Origin: Chloroflexota bacterium
GTDB lineage: Bacteria; Chloroflexota; Dehalococcoidia; UBA1127; JACQUN01
Reading direction: 5' to 3'
DNA: 14,528 nucleotides
Assembly: GCA_016210285.1 (NCBI GenBank)
Contig: JACQUN010000091.1
Location: 1-14,528 of the forward strand
How positions within the stretch are numbered: the stretch's first letter is position 1; every line of letters begins with the position of its first letter. Shown here one piece after another: positions 5,818 to 13,610 of this stretch. The notes beneath the pieces were generated by a model, which worked only from the letters and a program-made list of their open reading frames with translations, had not been told where the DNA came from and did no database searches. Made by a program: the position numbers and the translations under genes.

Positions 5818-7200
5818 CTATCCCTGGCGGGTCCGGGGGGCCTCCCCACCCTTGGCCGGCGCCCCCGCGAGAGTAGGTTTGCCTGCCAGGAGCACGGCCG
5901 GGGTGCCCAGGGCAACGATGGGACCCAGGGTGAGAAAGGCGAGATGGTAGTTGCCAAAGGTGTCGAACATGCGACCTGCGTAGATGGGGCCCAGGAGACT
6001 GCCCACAAGACTCATGGTGCTGACCAACCCGCGGATGGTAGCATAGCGCCGCGTTCCAAAGAAGTCTGCTACCACCGCCTGGTCTGTGGCCGTGTGGGCA
6101 GATTGGCCTATCCCATACAGCACGATGTAGAGGCCCAGTGTCCAGAGGGAGCCTGCCGAGACATTGGCGAAGGAGACCCAGCCCAGGGCCAGGAAGAGGA
6201 AGCTCACCATGAGCAAGCGGTATCTCCCGACCTTATCGCCAATCCAGCCGGAGGCGAGGCGGCCCACCACCTGAGCACCCCCGAAGATGGCGACGACAAC
6301 CCCCGCTGCCGAGGCCGAAAACCCCACGTTGCGCAGGTGAGGGATCTGGTGGACAAGGTTGGCGTTGTTGACAAAGCCGTAGAGGGCGCTGGAGAGAAGC
6401 AGCAGCCAGAAGGCGACGCTCCGGAGGGCCTGCTGCACCGTGAAGCTGTCGGATGAGGCTTCCGGAGCACCGCGGGCTTCCACATCCTGAGGGGCGGCAG
6501 TGACCCGATCCCCATCGGGCAGGTAGCCGTAGGGCTCCGGGCGACGGCGGATCACCAGGGCCAGCGGCAGGCTGATGCCACAGAAGGCCAGGGCGGAGAT
6601 AGTAGCTGCCTCTCGCCACCCGAAGCGAACCATCAGCAGCGTCACCAGCAGGACGCCCACATACCCCCAGGCACGACCCATGGCCAGGATCGAGTAGGCC
6701 AGCCCACGCTTCCGCCGGAACCAGTGCATCACCGCGGTGGAGTAGGCGGTGAGGGAAGCCATCGCCTGCCCAATGGCGATGACGGTGGAGGAGAGGTAGA
6801 ACATCCAGAGGGAGTCCATCCGCGCAAAGAGGATGAGCCCCACGCTCATGAGAACAACCCCAATGCTGGCCATGAGGCGAGGACCCAGGCGGTCGATAAG
6901 GTAGCCACTCACGGGCGCCAGGAGGCCGGACTCGAACTGCTTCAGGGAGAAGCCCAGGGAGATGGCCGTCAGGCTCCAGCCCATCTGATCCCGAACATCC
7001 TTGATGAACGCCCCCTGGCCTATCTGGAAGACGGCCAGGTTGACAAACCCCTGGACAGCGCCCGCGCCGACGATGTACCAGCCGTAGAAAAACCTCGGGC
7101 GCCGAGCTTGGCTCACGGTCTCCGCTGACTCCTGTCCCTGCTTCAACCAGGGCCCCTCCCAGGCCGCCATGCTTGAAGGCGGCAGGCCGGCTTCTTCCAC
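5818..7200 (-). CDS. MFS transporter, monocarboxylate/oxalate-formate antiporter type
   Basis: This inner-membrane carrier of up to 460 residues has about 12 hydrophobic segments in two six-helix halves. The first helix carries RFFYGWYIVGAGAV, typical of the MCT/OFA-like MFS group that moves small carboxylates. Motif A occurs twice, as GYLIDRLGPR (about 99-108) and GWIGDKVGRYR (about 318-328), with the polar central loop at about 219-255. The start is uncertain. The GTG at 7200 and the ATG at 7170 have no ribosome binding site, while a GTG at 7116 follows GGAG and would begin just before the first helix as in relatives. The amidase operon is downstream on the same strand, separated by the repeat-bounded patch, so carrier and amidase may once have been adjacent. 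The substrate is not predictable. Confidence 0.85.
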   Translation of the reverse strand: MEEAGLPPSSMAAWEGPWLKQGQESAETVSQARRPRFFYGWYIVGAGAVQGFVNLAVFQIGQGAFIKDVRDQMGWSLTAISLGFSLKQFESGLLAPVSGYLIDRLGPRLMASIGVVLMSVGLILFARMDSLWMFYLSSTVIAIGQAMASLTAYSTAVMHWFRRKRGLAYSILAMGRAWGYVGVLLVTLLMVRFGWREAATISALAFCGISLPLALVIRRRPEPYGYLPDGDRVTAAPQDVEARGAPEASSDSFTVQQALRSVAFWLLLLSSALYGFVNNANLVHQIPHLRNVGFSASAAGVVVAIFGGAQVVGRLASGWIGDKVGRYRLLMVSFLFLALGWVSFANVSAGSLWTLGLYIVLYGIGQSAHTATDQAVVADFFGTRRYATIRGLVSTMSLVGSLLGPIYAGRMFDTFGNYHLAFLTLGPIVALGTPAVLLAGKPTLAGAPAKGGEAPRTRQG

Positions 7201-7241
7201 GGGGTCTGGTGCCCACGGGCGACTCCCCTGGGCGACGTGGG

Positions 7242-7253
7242 GAAGTATACTTC
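7242..7253 (-). promoter_or_regulatory. 12-bp palindrome with TATACT, possible MFS promoter
   Basis: GAAGTATACTTC is a perfect 12-bp palindrome about 40-50 bases before the MFS start. On the minus strand it contains TATACT (7249-7244), five of six matches to the -10 consensus. The -35 region at 17-bp spacing (TTCCCC) is poor. A symmetric site overlapping a -10 box would suit a dimeric repressor. This rests only on pattern and position. Confidence 0.3.
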
Positions 7254-7339
7254 AGGCTCACGCTCTGGGGAAGGCCAGGGGGTCCCAGGTTTGGTCCTCC
7301 CTCGCCATCGCTGACCTTGACTTCCCCTGGACGGCCTGA

Positions 7340-7377
7340 AACGGAGAAGGTGTGGGCCTGCCCACACCTTCTCCGTT
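7340..7377. terminator. 38-bp palindrome, possible bidirectional terminator
   Basis: The arm at 7340-7357 (ACGGAGAAGGTGTGGGC after one A) pairs perfectly with 7360-7377. This is an 18-bp stem with only CT between the arms. It lies between the 3' end of the thi operon and the MFS gene, both minus strand, so it would stop readthrough from thiS. Neither side has a proper T run (TTTC on minus, TTCAAT on plus), so Rho-independent activity is uncertain. A protein-binding or cruciform site is an alternative. Confidence 0.5.
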
Positions 7378-7417
7378 CAATCAGATCCAGGGTCTTTTGG
7401 TTCTGCTTGCAGTGTCG

Positions 7418-7545
7418 TCCTTGTCATTCTGAGGGAGCCCGTTCGGTTCACTCAGGGTAAACTCCGCGACCGAAGAATCTGGAGGGGCCGGGCTTCTTTC
7501 CACTACCCCAGACCCTTCGCTTCGCTCAGGGTGACAACTAAAAGA
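7418..7545. repeat. Imperfect inverted repeat with CTGAG/CTCAGG ends
   Basis: TTGTCATTCTGAG near 7420 is nearly the reverse complement of CTCAGGGTGACAA near 7527-7540, with 11 of 13 positions paired. Inside are GAAGAATCTGGAGGGGC and GACCCTTCGCTTCGC. The pattern TCATTCTGAG...GAAGAATCT is a common intergenic repeat type in several bacterial groups, including Chloroflexota. Apart from this element and the two palindromes upstream, the 7201-7621 gap holds nothing I can identify. Confidence 0.5.
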
Positions 7546-7621
7546 CCCTCACTCAGACTACGACCCCCTCAATGAGAAAGGGCCAGCGGGCTCCCTTCGC
7601 AACAGGGTGCGTGCCTCCCAG

Positions 7622-7825
7622 CTAGCCTCCTCCCACGGGCCGGACCAACTCCAGGACATCGCCTTCCTTCAGGCGCACGCCCTGGTGCTCCTCCTTGCGC
7701 AGCACCTGTCCGTTGTACGCCACGGCAATGAACTGAAGGTTGACCCCCAGCTTCAGCAAGCACTCCGTCAGGGACATTGGGCCATCCAGTTGGCGCTTCT
7801 GCCCGTTCACCACCACCGTGATCAT
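7622..7825 (-). CDS. thiS: Sulfur carrier protein ThiS
   Basis: This 67-residue ubiquitin-like protein carries sulfur as a C-terminal thiocarboxylate for making the thiamine thiazole ring. The fold pattern is clear: ITVVVNGQ at the start, FIAVAYNGQVLRKE in the middle, LKEGDVLELVRPVGGG at the end. The terminal Gly-Gly that is activated and thiolated is present, followed by one further Gly. Length is normal. Its ATG overlaps the TGA of thiE by four bases (ATGA), so translation is coupled. It is the last gene of the operon. The usual activating enzyme ThiF is not in the window. Confidence 0.93.
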   Translation of the reverse strand: MITVVVNGQKRQLDGPMSLTECLLKLGVNLQFIAVAYNGQVLRKEEHQGVRLKEGDVLELVRPVGGG

Positions 7826-8481
7826 CGCCTGGCCTGCACCTCTCCCATGCGCCTCAGGGCTGCCAGCATGGCAGCCTTCAAGGCCCTGGCCGCCTCCGCC
7901 GGGTCTGGCGCCCCCAGGAGGGCGCTGATGACGGCGGCACCGTCGGCGCCCGCCTCCATCACCTGCCCCACATTGCCCTCCGTAATCCCCCCAATGCCCA
8001 GGAGGGGAAGGCGCACCCGCTGCCTCACCTGTCGGATCAGACCAACCCCTGCCGTCGGCGCGCCAGGGTGAGAGCTTGTACGGAAAATGGCGCCCAGGAC
8101 AAGGAAATCCGCCCCCTCTGCCTCAGCCCGCACTGCGCCCTCCACGCTGTGGACGGAACGTCCGAAGAGGAGACCCGGCCCCCCCAGGTGACGGGCAGCC
8201 GCCACAGGCAAGCCCTCCTCCCCAAGCTGCACGCCGTCGGCGCCGCAGGCCAGGGCCACGTCCACACGGTCATTGACCATGAAAAGGGCCCTGCCCGCGG
8301 TGATAGCACGGAGCCCTTCGGCCAGGGCCAGGAGCGCCCCGGCAGGCAACTCCTTTTCCCGGAGCTGGACCATGTCCACTCCACCGGCCAGGGCCAGGGA
8401 GACCTTCTCCTGCAACGGCTGCTCCCGGCAAAGCCACCGATCGGTCACCAGGGCCAGGCACGGCTGTGGCAGCGTGGCCAT
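7822..8481 (-). CDS. thiE: Thiamine-phosphate synthase ThiE
   Basis: This 219-residue TIM-barrel enzyme joins HMP pyrophosphate to the thiazole phosphate to give thiamine phosphate. Motifs seen in order are MVQLREKEL (about 37-45), FMVNDRVDVAL, GADGVQLGEEGLPV, GRSVHS, FLVLGAIFRTSSHPG, GIGGITEGN and GAAVISALLG. Two positions differ from the E. coli-type enzyme: VQLGEE where VHLGQxD is usual, and SSHPG where STKPG is common. The SxHPG form occurs in other ThiE/TenI proteins, so activity is still likely. The start has GGAGGTGA directly upstream, inside the end of thiG, with one base between the thiG stop and this ATG. Confidence 0.92.
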   Translation of the reverse strand: MATLPQPCLALVTDRWLCREQPLQEKVSLALAGGVDMVQLREKELPAGALLALAEGLRAITAGRALFMVNDRVDVALACGADGVQLGEEGLPVAAARHLGGPGLLFGRSVHSVEGAVRAEAEGADFLVLGAIFRTSSHPGAPTAGVGLIRQVRQRVRLPLLGIGGITEGNVGQVMEAGADGAAVISALLGAPDPAEAARALKAAMLAALRRMGEVQARR

Positions 8482-8482
8482 C

Positions 8483-9280
8483 TCACCTCCCTGTGGGAGC
8501 CGTAGCCGGCCGGGGAACTCCCTCCGTGGGGCTGCTCGGCGCTGCGTAGACGCGCTTCGGGATCCGCCCCGCCAGGTAGGCCCTGCGCCCCGCCTCTACA
8601 CCGAGCTTGAAGGCCTCTGCCATGAGCTTCGGGTTCGTGGCCTGGGCGATGGCGGTGTTCACCAGGACCGCGTCAGCCCCAATCTCCAGCGCCAGGGAGG
8701 CGTCCGAGGGCACCCCCAGGCCCGCGTCCACCACCACCGGCACGTGGGCATTCTCGATGATGATCTGTATCTCTTCCAGGGTATGGATACCCTGCCCGGA
8801 CCCGATGGCAGACCCCAGCGGCATGACCGTGGCGCATCCCGCCTCCTCCAAGTGGCGCGCCAGGACCGGGTCGGCGTGGATGTAGGGCAGCACCACAAAC
8901 CCCTCCTTCAGCAGCGCTTCGGCTGCCCGCAGCGTGCCCACCGGGTCCGGCAGCAGGTACTTGGGGTCTGGAATGACCTCCAGCTTGACCCAGTTGGAGC
9001 CGGTAACCTCCCGGCCCAGCCGCGCGGTGAAAAGCGCCTCCTCCATCGTGCGGGAGCCAGCGGTATTGGGCAACACGGTGTACCTGCTCCAGTCCAGATA
9101 GTCCAGAATGGTCTTCTGGTTGGGACTGCTCAGGTCCAACCGGCGGATGGCTACCGTCACCATCTCCGCACCGGAGGCCTCGATGGAGGCCACCATCTCC
9201 TCGTTGGACCGGTACTTCCCGGTGCCCGCGATGAGCCGGGAGCGGAACCTCTTGCCCGCGATAACCAGGGCATCCTCCAT
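8483..9280 (-). CDS. thiG: Thiazole synthase ThiG
   Basis: This 265-residue enzyme builds the thiazole phosphate ring from DXP, dehydroglycine and the ThiS thiocarboxylate. The start at 9280 ([20 protein letters not shown]) has GGAAGGGTC before it and matches the family; the open frame upstream reads through the riboswitch and is not coding. Motifs: [34 protein letters not shown] with the Schiff-base Lys at about 99, [39 protein letters not shown] and [10 protein letters not shown]. It is the first gene of thiG-thiE-thiS under the TPP riboswitch. Neither ThiO nor ThiH, which make the glycine imine, is encoded nearby. Confidence 0.95.
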   Translation of the reverse strand: MEDALVIAGKRFRSRLIAGTGKYRSNEEMVASIEASGAEMVTVAIRRLDLSSPNQKTILDYLDWSRYTVLPNTAGSRTMEEALFTARLGREVTGSNWVKLEVIPDPKYLLPDPVGTLRAAEALLKEGFVVLPYIHADPVLARHLEEAGCATVMPLGSAIGSGQGIHTLEEIQIIIENAHVPVVVDAGLGVPSDASLALEIGADAVLVNTAIAQATNPKLMAEAFKLGVEAGRRAYLAGRIPKRVYAAPSSPTEGVPRPATAPTGR

Positions 9281-9302
9281 GACCCTTCCCCCCAATAAAA
9301 AG

Positions 9303-9333
9303 CTAGCGCCGCTGGATCTGCCAGCGACGCTAG
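9303..9333 (-). terminator. Riboswitch-controlled intrinsic terminator of thi leader
   Basis: On the minus strand CTAGCGTCGCTGG (9333-9321) pairs with CCAGCGGCGCTAG (9315-9303). The stem has 13 pairs including one G-U, with a 5-nt loop, and is followed by CTTTTTATT. This is a textbook Rho-independent terminator between the TPP aptamer and the thiG start. Its 5' arm and loop segment CGCTGGCA (9326-9319) is complementary to the aptamer's TGCCAGCG (9372-9365), giving an alternative anti-terminator pairing. Confidence 0.9.
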
Positions 9334-9355
9334 AACTCTTCCGGCTACTCCTGGC

Positions 9356-9445
<90 letters not shown>

Positions 9446-9472
9446 CGTGCCCCTCTCGTGGCACTCAAGGAT

Positions 9473-9501
9473 AGCCTAGCACTGGGATAGGGGGAAGTCA
9501 A
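9473..9501 (-). promoter_or_regulatory. Sigma70-like promoter of the thi operon
   Basis: The minus strand reads TTGACT (9501-9496), 17 bases, then TAGGCT (9478-9473). The -35 box matches five of six consensus bases; the -10 box is weak, matching three of six. Transcription would begin near 9466, about 20 bases before the riboswitch, which fits a leader transcript. Confidence 0.6.
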
Positions 9502-9574
9502 CTGGCGGAGGATACTGGCTCACGAGCCCCGCTGCATCACATCAGCCCCGGACCCTGGTGCAGACTCTGCCCAC

Positions 9575-10555
9575 TCAACGCACCGCCCCAGGCCCCTGTG
9601 TCGAGTCCAGCACGGCCCTGAGCTGCTCCAGGGTGATGTTGGCCCCGCTGAGCACCAGGGCAACCCTCTTGCCCTTGACCTGGTCCTTCAGCTTCAGAGC
9701 CCCCGCCAGCGGCGCGGCGCCCGCCGCCTCGGCCAGGGTGTGACAGCGCTCCAGGTAGGCGACCATCGCCTGCCGCAGGTCATCGTCGCTCACCAAGACA
9801 AAGTCATCCAGCAGGTCCCAGAGGATCTCCTGGGACAACTGGTAGCCGCTGCGGGTGGCCAGCCCCTCGGCAAAGGTCTCCACGGGCGCCTCCACCAGGC
9901 GGCGGGCCTTCCAGGAGAGGTAGGCTGCCGGGGCCTGGGCCGACTGCACGGCCACCACCCGAATCGCCGGGTTCACCGCCTTGGCGACGATGCAGGCGCC
10001 AGCGGCGCCGCTCCCCCCGCCCACGGGGAGGAAGACCACATCCAGGTCCGGCACCTCCTCCAGGGTCTCCAGGGTCTCCGTTGCCACCCCGGCGATGAGG
10101 GAGGCCTCGTTGGCGGGGTGGACGTAGCGGTAGCCCGCCTCCCGGGCCTGGCGCTCCACGTACTCCCGCGCGTCGTCGAAGACCCTCCCCACCTCTCGCA
10201 CCTCTGCCCCCAGCCGGCGCATGGCGGCCAGCTTCAGCGGGTTGGAGCCCTCGGGCACCGCAATGACCGCCCGCACGCCGAAGAGTCGGCAGGCGTAGGC
10301 GATGGACTGGCCATGGTTGCCGGTGGAGGCGGTGATGATGCCCCGGCGCCGCTCCTCTGGGGAGAGCTGGCTCACAAAGTTGATGCCGCCCCGCAGCTTG
10401 AAGGCCCCGATGGGCTGGCAGTCCTCTCGCTTCACGTAGGCCTGCGCTTCCAGCAGCTCGTTCAGGGCCGGATAGGTGATAAGAGGCGTGGGGCGCAGAT
10501 AGGTGCCGATGTTCTTTCTGGCCTGGAGGACGTCCTGGAAGGTCGGATGGCGCAT
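9575..10555 (-). CDS. Threonine/serine dehydratase-like PLP enzyme
   Basis: This is a fold-type II PLP enzyme of about 326 residues that would deaminate a hydroxy-amino acid such as threonine or serine to a 2-oxo acid. Motifs are RPTPLITYPAL, YVKREDCQPIGAFKLRGG with the PLP Lys at about 53, ASTGNHGQSIAYA, the phosphate loop GGGSGAAG, and LSGANIT near the end. There is no C-terminal ACT domain, so it is the short catabolic type; serine racemase and hydroxyaspartate ammonia-lyase are alternatives. The start at 10555 is preferred because GAGGAG lies upstream and the helix begins directly after. An in-frame ATG at 10603 would add 16 unlikely residues. It is divergent from the MmgE/PrpD gene. Confidence 0.85.
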   Translation of the reverse strand: MRHPTFQDVLQARKNIGTYLRPTPLITYPALNELLEAQAYVKREDCQPIGAFKLRGGINFVSQLSPEERRRGIITASTGNHGQSIAYACRLFGVRAVIAVPEGSNPLKLAAMRRLGAEVREVGRVFDDAREYVERQAREAGYRYVHPANEASLIAGVATETLETLEEVPDLDVVFLPVGGGSGAAGACIVAKAVNPAIRVVAVQSAQAPAAYLSWKARRLVEAPVETFAEGLATRSGYQLSQEILWDLLDDFVLVSDDDLRQAMVAYLERCHTLAEAAGAAPLAGALKLKDQVKGKRVALVLSGANITLEQLRAVLDSTQGPGAVR

Positions 10556-10669
10556 AAGCCGATACTCCTCAGTCTGGGGTTGACCGCCTGGTGGCGCTAG
10601 CATACTATTCCATCACCTGCCCAGTCCAGGCTTTGGGTAGGAGGTCAGAATAAGCAAAAGGAGGCCCGC

Positions 10670-12049
10670 ATGAGTGTCACCGAGGCCCTGGCGCAGAAAA
10701 TCGTTGAGACTACCTACGAGACCCTCCCGGGGCAAGTGATCCAGGTGGCCAGGGAGATTGTCCTGGACGGTGTGTCCAACATGCTGGCCGGCTCCCAGGA
10801 GCCCCTGGGACACATCATGGGCCGCTACGTCCGCAGCCTGAGGGGTCCTCAGCAGGTTTCCGTGGTGGGGCGCAACTTCAAGACGCACCCCGTGCACGCC
10901 GCCTTTGCCAACGGAACCTTTTGCCACTCCATGGACTACGAGCTGATGTGGTATCCACCCACGCACCCCACCGGCCCCGTCCTCCCTGCCCTGCTGGCCC
11001 TGGCGGAGCAGCGGGGCTACTCGGGCCGCCAGGTGGTGCTGGCCCTGGCGCTGGCGTTTGAGGTACAGGGGAGGCTGAGGGTAACCCAGGAGGCGATCCC
11101 AGGCGGCGCACCTTCGGTGCACATCCACCCACCAGGGAACGTGGGCGTCCTGGGGAATGCCGCTGCTTGCGCCAAGCTCCTGGGCCTGGATGCCTGGAAG
11201 ACCCGCATGGCCATCGGCATCGCCGCCTCCCGCATCAGCGGCCTTACTGCCAACACCGGCACCATGACCAAGTCCACCCACTGCGGCCACGCAGCCCGCA
11301 TGGGCCTGGAGTCTGCCCTGCTGGCGGATATGGGGTATACCGGCAACGAGGACATACTGGAGGCCAGGCACGGCTACAACGACATCTACTACTTCGGCAA
11401 TCTGAACCTGGACCTGGTCCTGAAGGACTTCGGCAACCCCTACCGCATGGTCTCCCCAGGGCTGGCGGTCAAGAAGTTCCCGGCCCAGTATCCCACCCAC
11501 TGGAGCATCGACGCCGCCCTGGAGATCAAGCGGCGCCACCAGCTCCGTGCCGAGGAGATCCATCAGGTGGAGGTGGAGGTGGGGGCAGACAACGAGTCGG
11601 CAGACCGGCTGCGCCCCAAGACCGGGCTGGACGGGAAGTTCAGTATCGCCTACACGGTGTCGGCGGCGCTGCTGGACGGCAAAGTGGTCATTGACACCTT
11701 CCGCGATGAGCGCCGCTTTGCCCCCGATATGGAAGCCATGCTGGGACGCATCACCATCAAGAAAAACCCGGAGATCAAGGCCATGGACTTTCAGAAGGCG
11801 TGGGCGCGGGTCACGGTCACAATGAAGAATGGCCAGCGCTACACCGTGCGGGTGGACAGCCCCCTGGGGCGGTGGGACAACCCCCTGCCGTGGGAGGGCC
11901 GCCTGGTCAAGTTCCAGGACTGTGCCAAGCGGGTGCTGGCGGAGCGGGAGGCGCAGCAGGTGGTGCGCCTCATCGAGGGCTTTGAGACGCTGGAGACGGT
12001 GCGGCCTCTGATGGACGTGCTGCGCGTGCCGACGGTCACTGGCTCCTAG
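10670..12049 (+). CDS. MmgE/PrpD family protein
   Basis: This 459-residue cytosolic protein belongs to the MmgE/PrpD family, which includes 2-methylcitrate dehydratase and itaconate (cis-aconitate) decarboxylase. Family features are a helical N-terminal domain (REIVLDGVSNMLAGS), the AAFANGTFCHSMDYELMWYP segment in place of HxLDxDD, THPTGPVLPALLALAE, NVGVLGNAAACAKLLGLD, and the C-terminal domain with KKFPAQYPTHWSIDAALEIK and DRLRPKTGLDGKFSIAY. A strong AAAGGAGG precedes the ATG by six bases. The MDYE variant of the conserved acidic motif means the substrate may differ from 2-methylcitrate. No prpB or prpC is nearby. The flanking CoA-transferases hint at organic-acid catabolism, but the reaction is unknown. 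Confidence 0.88.
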   Translation: MSVTEALAQKIVETTYETLPGQVIQVAREIVLDGVSNMLAGSQEPLGHIMGRYVRSLRGPQQVSVVGRNFKTHPVHAAFANGTFCHSMDYELMWYPPTHPTGPVLPALLALAEQRGYSGRQVVLALALAFEVQGRLRVTQEAIPGGAPSVHIHPPGNVGVLGNAAACAKLLGLDAWKTRMAIGIAASRISGLTANTGTMTKSTHCGHAARMGLESALLADMGYTGNEDILEARHGYNDIYYFGNLNLDLVLKDFGNPYRMVSPGLAVKKFPAQYPTHWSIDAALEIKRRHQLRAEEIHQVEVEVGADNESADRLRPKTGLDGKFSIAYTVSAALLDGKVVIDTFRDERRFAPDMEAMLGRITIKKNPEIKAMDFQKAWARVTVTMKNGQRYTVRVDSPLGRWDNPLPWEGRLVKFQDCAKRVLAEREAQQVVRLIEGFETLETVRPLMDVLRVPTVTGS

Positions 12050-12069
12050 CAGACTATCAGGCTGCTGAA

Positions 12070-12100
12070 AAAGGGGTGATCAGAGGGACGAAGCCCCTTT
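12070..12100 (+). terminator. Weak hairpin after MmgE/PrpD gene
   Basis: AAAGGGG (12070-12076) can pair with CCCCTTT (12094-12100) around a 17-nt loop, 20 bases past the stop codon. The stem is short and no T run follows, so termination here is only possible. Confidence 0.25.
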
Positions 12101-12115
12101 GACGGGGGTCTGGGG

Positions 12116-12167
12116 GCCTGCCCTGAGCCTGGCGAAGGAAAGGGGGATGGGGGATGGTCGAAAAGGG
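12116..12167 (+). repeat. Dispersed intergenic repeat, copy B
   Basis: This copy matches 61-112 at 48 of 52 positions in the same orientation. It lies in the gap between the 3' ends of the convergent MmgE/PrpD and CoA-transferase genes, as copy A lies at the 3' end of the HD-GYP gene. Confidence 0.75.
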
Positions 12168-12210
12168 CTAGGACAACGGCGGGTTTCCTGGGAGAGGGCG
12201 AGAACCCCCC

Positions 12211-13473
12211 TCAGGAAGGAGGATTCCCGCTGAGGGATCCCTGCTGCAGCAGCACCCCCTTCTCCTTCAGTCGGCACACCTGCTCTTCGGTCACTCCAAG
12301 GAGCTCCTGAAGGACCGCGGCGTTCTCAGCGCCGTAGGGAGTAGTCGGCACAAGGTCGGGCCAGGGCTCGCCAGCCGCCCGCCAGGGGAGCACAGGAGTG
12401 GGGTACGCCTTGCCGTCCGGGTAGTCCAGCCACTGAAAGGAACCCTGGGCCCGGAAGTGGTCGTCGGTCACGGCCTCAGCGGGGTTGAGGACAGCCCCAG
12501 CGCAGACCCCTGCCCGCTGCAGCGCGCGCATCACCTCGTAGTGCTCGCGCCCCCTCGTCCATGCCTCAAGGTAGGGGTCCAGCTCCCGCTCATGGCGCTT
12601 CCTGGACAGGCTGTCGGCAAACCGAGGGTCCTGGGCTAGAGAAGGCTGACCTATGGCCCGGCACAGGGCGCGGAACTCCTGGTCGGAGCTCACCGCAAGG
12701 GCGACCCACTTGTCTGCTCCTCGACAGGGATAGACGTTATGCGGGGCCATCCACGGGTGGCGGTTCCCTCTGGGCTTGCCCACGCGCCGGTTCATGCTGT
12801 AGTCCAGGATGGTCTCCCCCACCAGGCCGATCGCCGACTCCCGCTGGGACAGGTCGATGTGCATACCCTGGCCCGTCTCCATACGATGGAGCAGGGCGGT
12901 GAGGGCGGCGGCAGCCCCGTGAATCCCCGCCACCGGGTCGCCGTAGTTGATACCAGACTTGTGCGGCTCGCCGTCCTCGTAGCCCTGGAGCGCCACGAAG
13001 CCGGAAACCTGTTCAATGCTGACGCCGTAGGCAGTGTAGTCCCGCTCCGGACCCGTGAGGCCCATAGCTGGCATGGAGAGCATGATGAGGTCGGGCCGGA
13101 CCCTTCGCAGCTCCTCATAGCCCAGGCCCAGTCTGGGCATCACCCGCGCAACGAAGTTCTCGATAACGATGTCGCTGATGCGCACCAGCTCCTTGAACAG
13201 GGCAATCCCCTCGGGCTTGGTGAGGTCAATGGCCAGGGAGCGCTTCCCAACGTTGCACAGCATCTGGTAGGCATTGCGCTGGTACAGCAAGCGGCCTTCT
13301 GGATCCCGCACGTCCAGGCTCACGACATGAGGAGCGAGGGGCTGCGGCTGCTCCTCTGGCCGCTCGATCTTGAGCACCTCCGCCCCCAGGTCCCCCAGGA
13401 TGCGGGCCGCCCACGGGCCGGACCAGACCAGGGTCATGTCCACGACCCGAATGCCATTGAGGATACTGTTCAC
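12211..13473 (-). CDS. CaiB/BaiF (type III) CoA-transferase
   Basis: This 420-residue enzyme would move CoA between carboxylic acids. The N-terminal Rossmann part has GIRVVDMTLVWSGPWAARIL and LGAEVLKIERPE. Then come NVGKRSLAIDLTKPEG (about 74-89), DIVIENFVARVMPRLGLGYE, RPDLIMLSMPAMGLTGP and the GQGMHIDLSQRESA region (about 201-214). In formyl-CoA transferase this last stretch carries the catalytic Asp169; here the aligned residue appears to be Glu212, a substitution seen in other CaiB-like proteins. The late WMAPHNVYPC and LDPYLEAWTRGREHYEVMRAL blocks complete the fold. The start is GTG with only a weak GAGGG upstream. A second family member lies upstream on the same strand. The substrate is unknown. 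Confidence 0.9.
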   Translation of the reverse strand: MNSILNGIRVVDMTLVWSGPWAARILGDLGAEVLKIERPEEQPQPLAPHVVSLDVRDPEGRLLYQRNAYQMLCNVGKRSLAIDLTKPEGIALFKELVRISDIVIENFVARVMPRLGLGYEELRRVRPDLIMLSMPAMGLTGPERDYTAYGVSIEQVSGFVALQGYEDGEPHKSGINYGDPVAGIHGAAAALTALLHRMETGQGMHIDLSQRESAIGLVGETILDYSMNRRVGKPRGNRHPWMAPHNVYPCRGADKWVALAVSSDQEFRALCRAIGQPSLAQDPRFADSLSRKRHERELDPYLEAWTRGREHYEVMRALQRAGVCAGAVLNPAEAVTDDHFRAQGSFQWLDYPDGKAYPTPVLPWRAAGEPWPDLVPTTPYGAENAAVLQELLGVTEEQVCRLKEKGVLLQQGSLSGNPPS

Positions 13474-13520
13474 CGACCCTCACCCCCTGTGTCCCCCGCT
13501 CCTTGAGAGGGAGCAGGGGA

Positions 13521-13548
13521 GAAAAAAGGAAGCTGGGGGACACCCCCA
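13521..13548 (-). terminator. GGGGG-TGT-CCCCC hairpin with T run
   Basis: On the minus strand TGGGGG-TGT-CCCCCA (13548-13534) forms a 6-bp stem and is followed after six bases by six T's (13527-13522). It lies about 60 bases after the stop of the upstream CoA-transferase and could end that transcript. The same GGGGTGTCCCCCAG word occurs at 18-31, so it is also part of a repeat. Confidence 0.4.
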
Positions 13549-13610
13549 AACCCACGCCGGAGGCGGCTTGGTCCCCTCTGGGCTCCCCAGAAAACCAGGA
13601 CTCGAACAGG

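Noticed and set aside
10613..11563. Minus-strand frame of 316 codons inside the MmgE/PrpD gene
   Set aside because: Antisense shadow; the plus-strand protein matches the MmgE/PrpD family over its full length.
12739..13506. Plus-strand frame of 255 codons opposite the CaiB/BaiF gene
   Set aside because: Shadow of a high-GC gene; no ribosome binding site and no recognisable domain.
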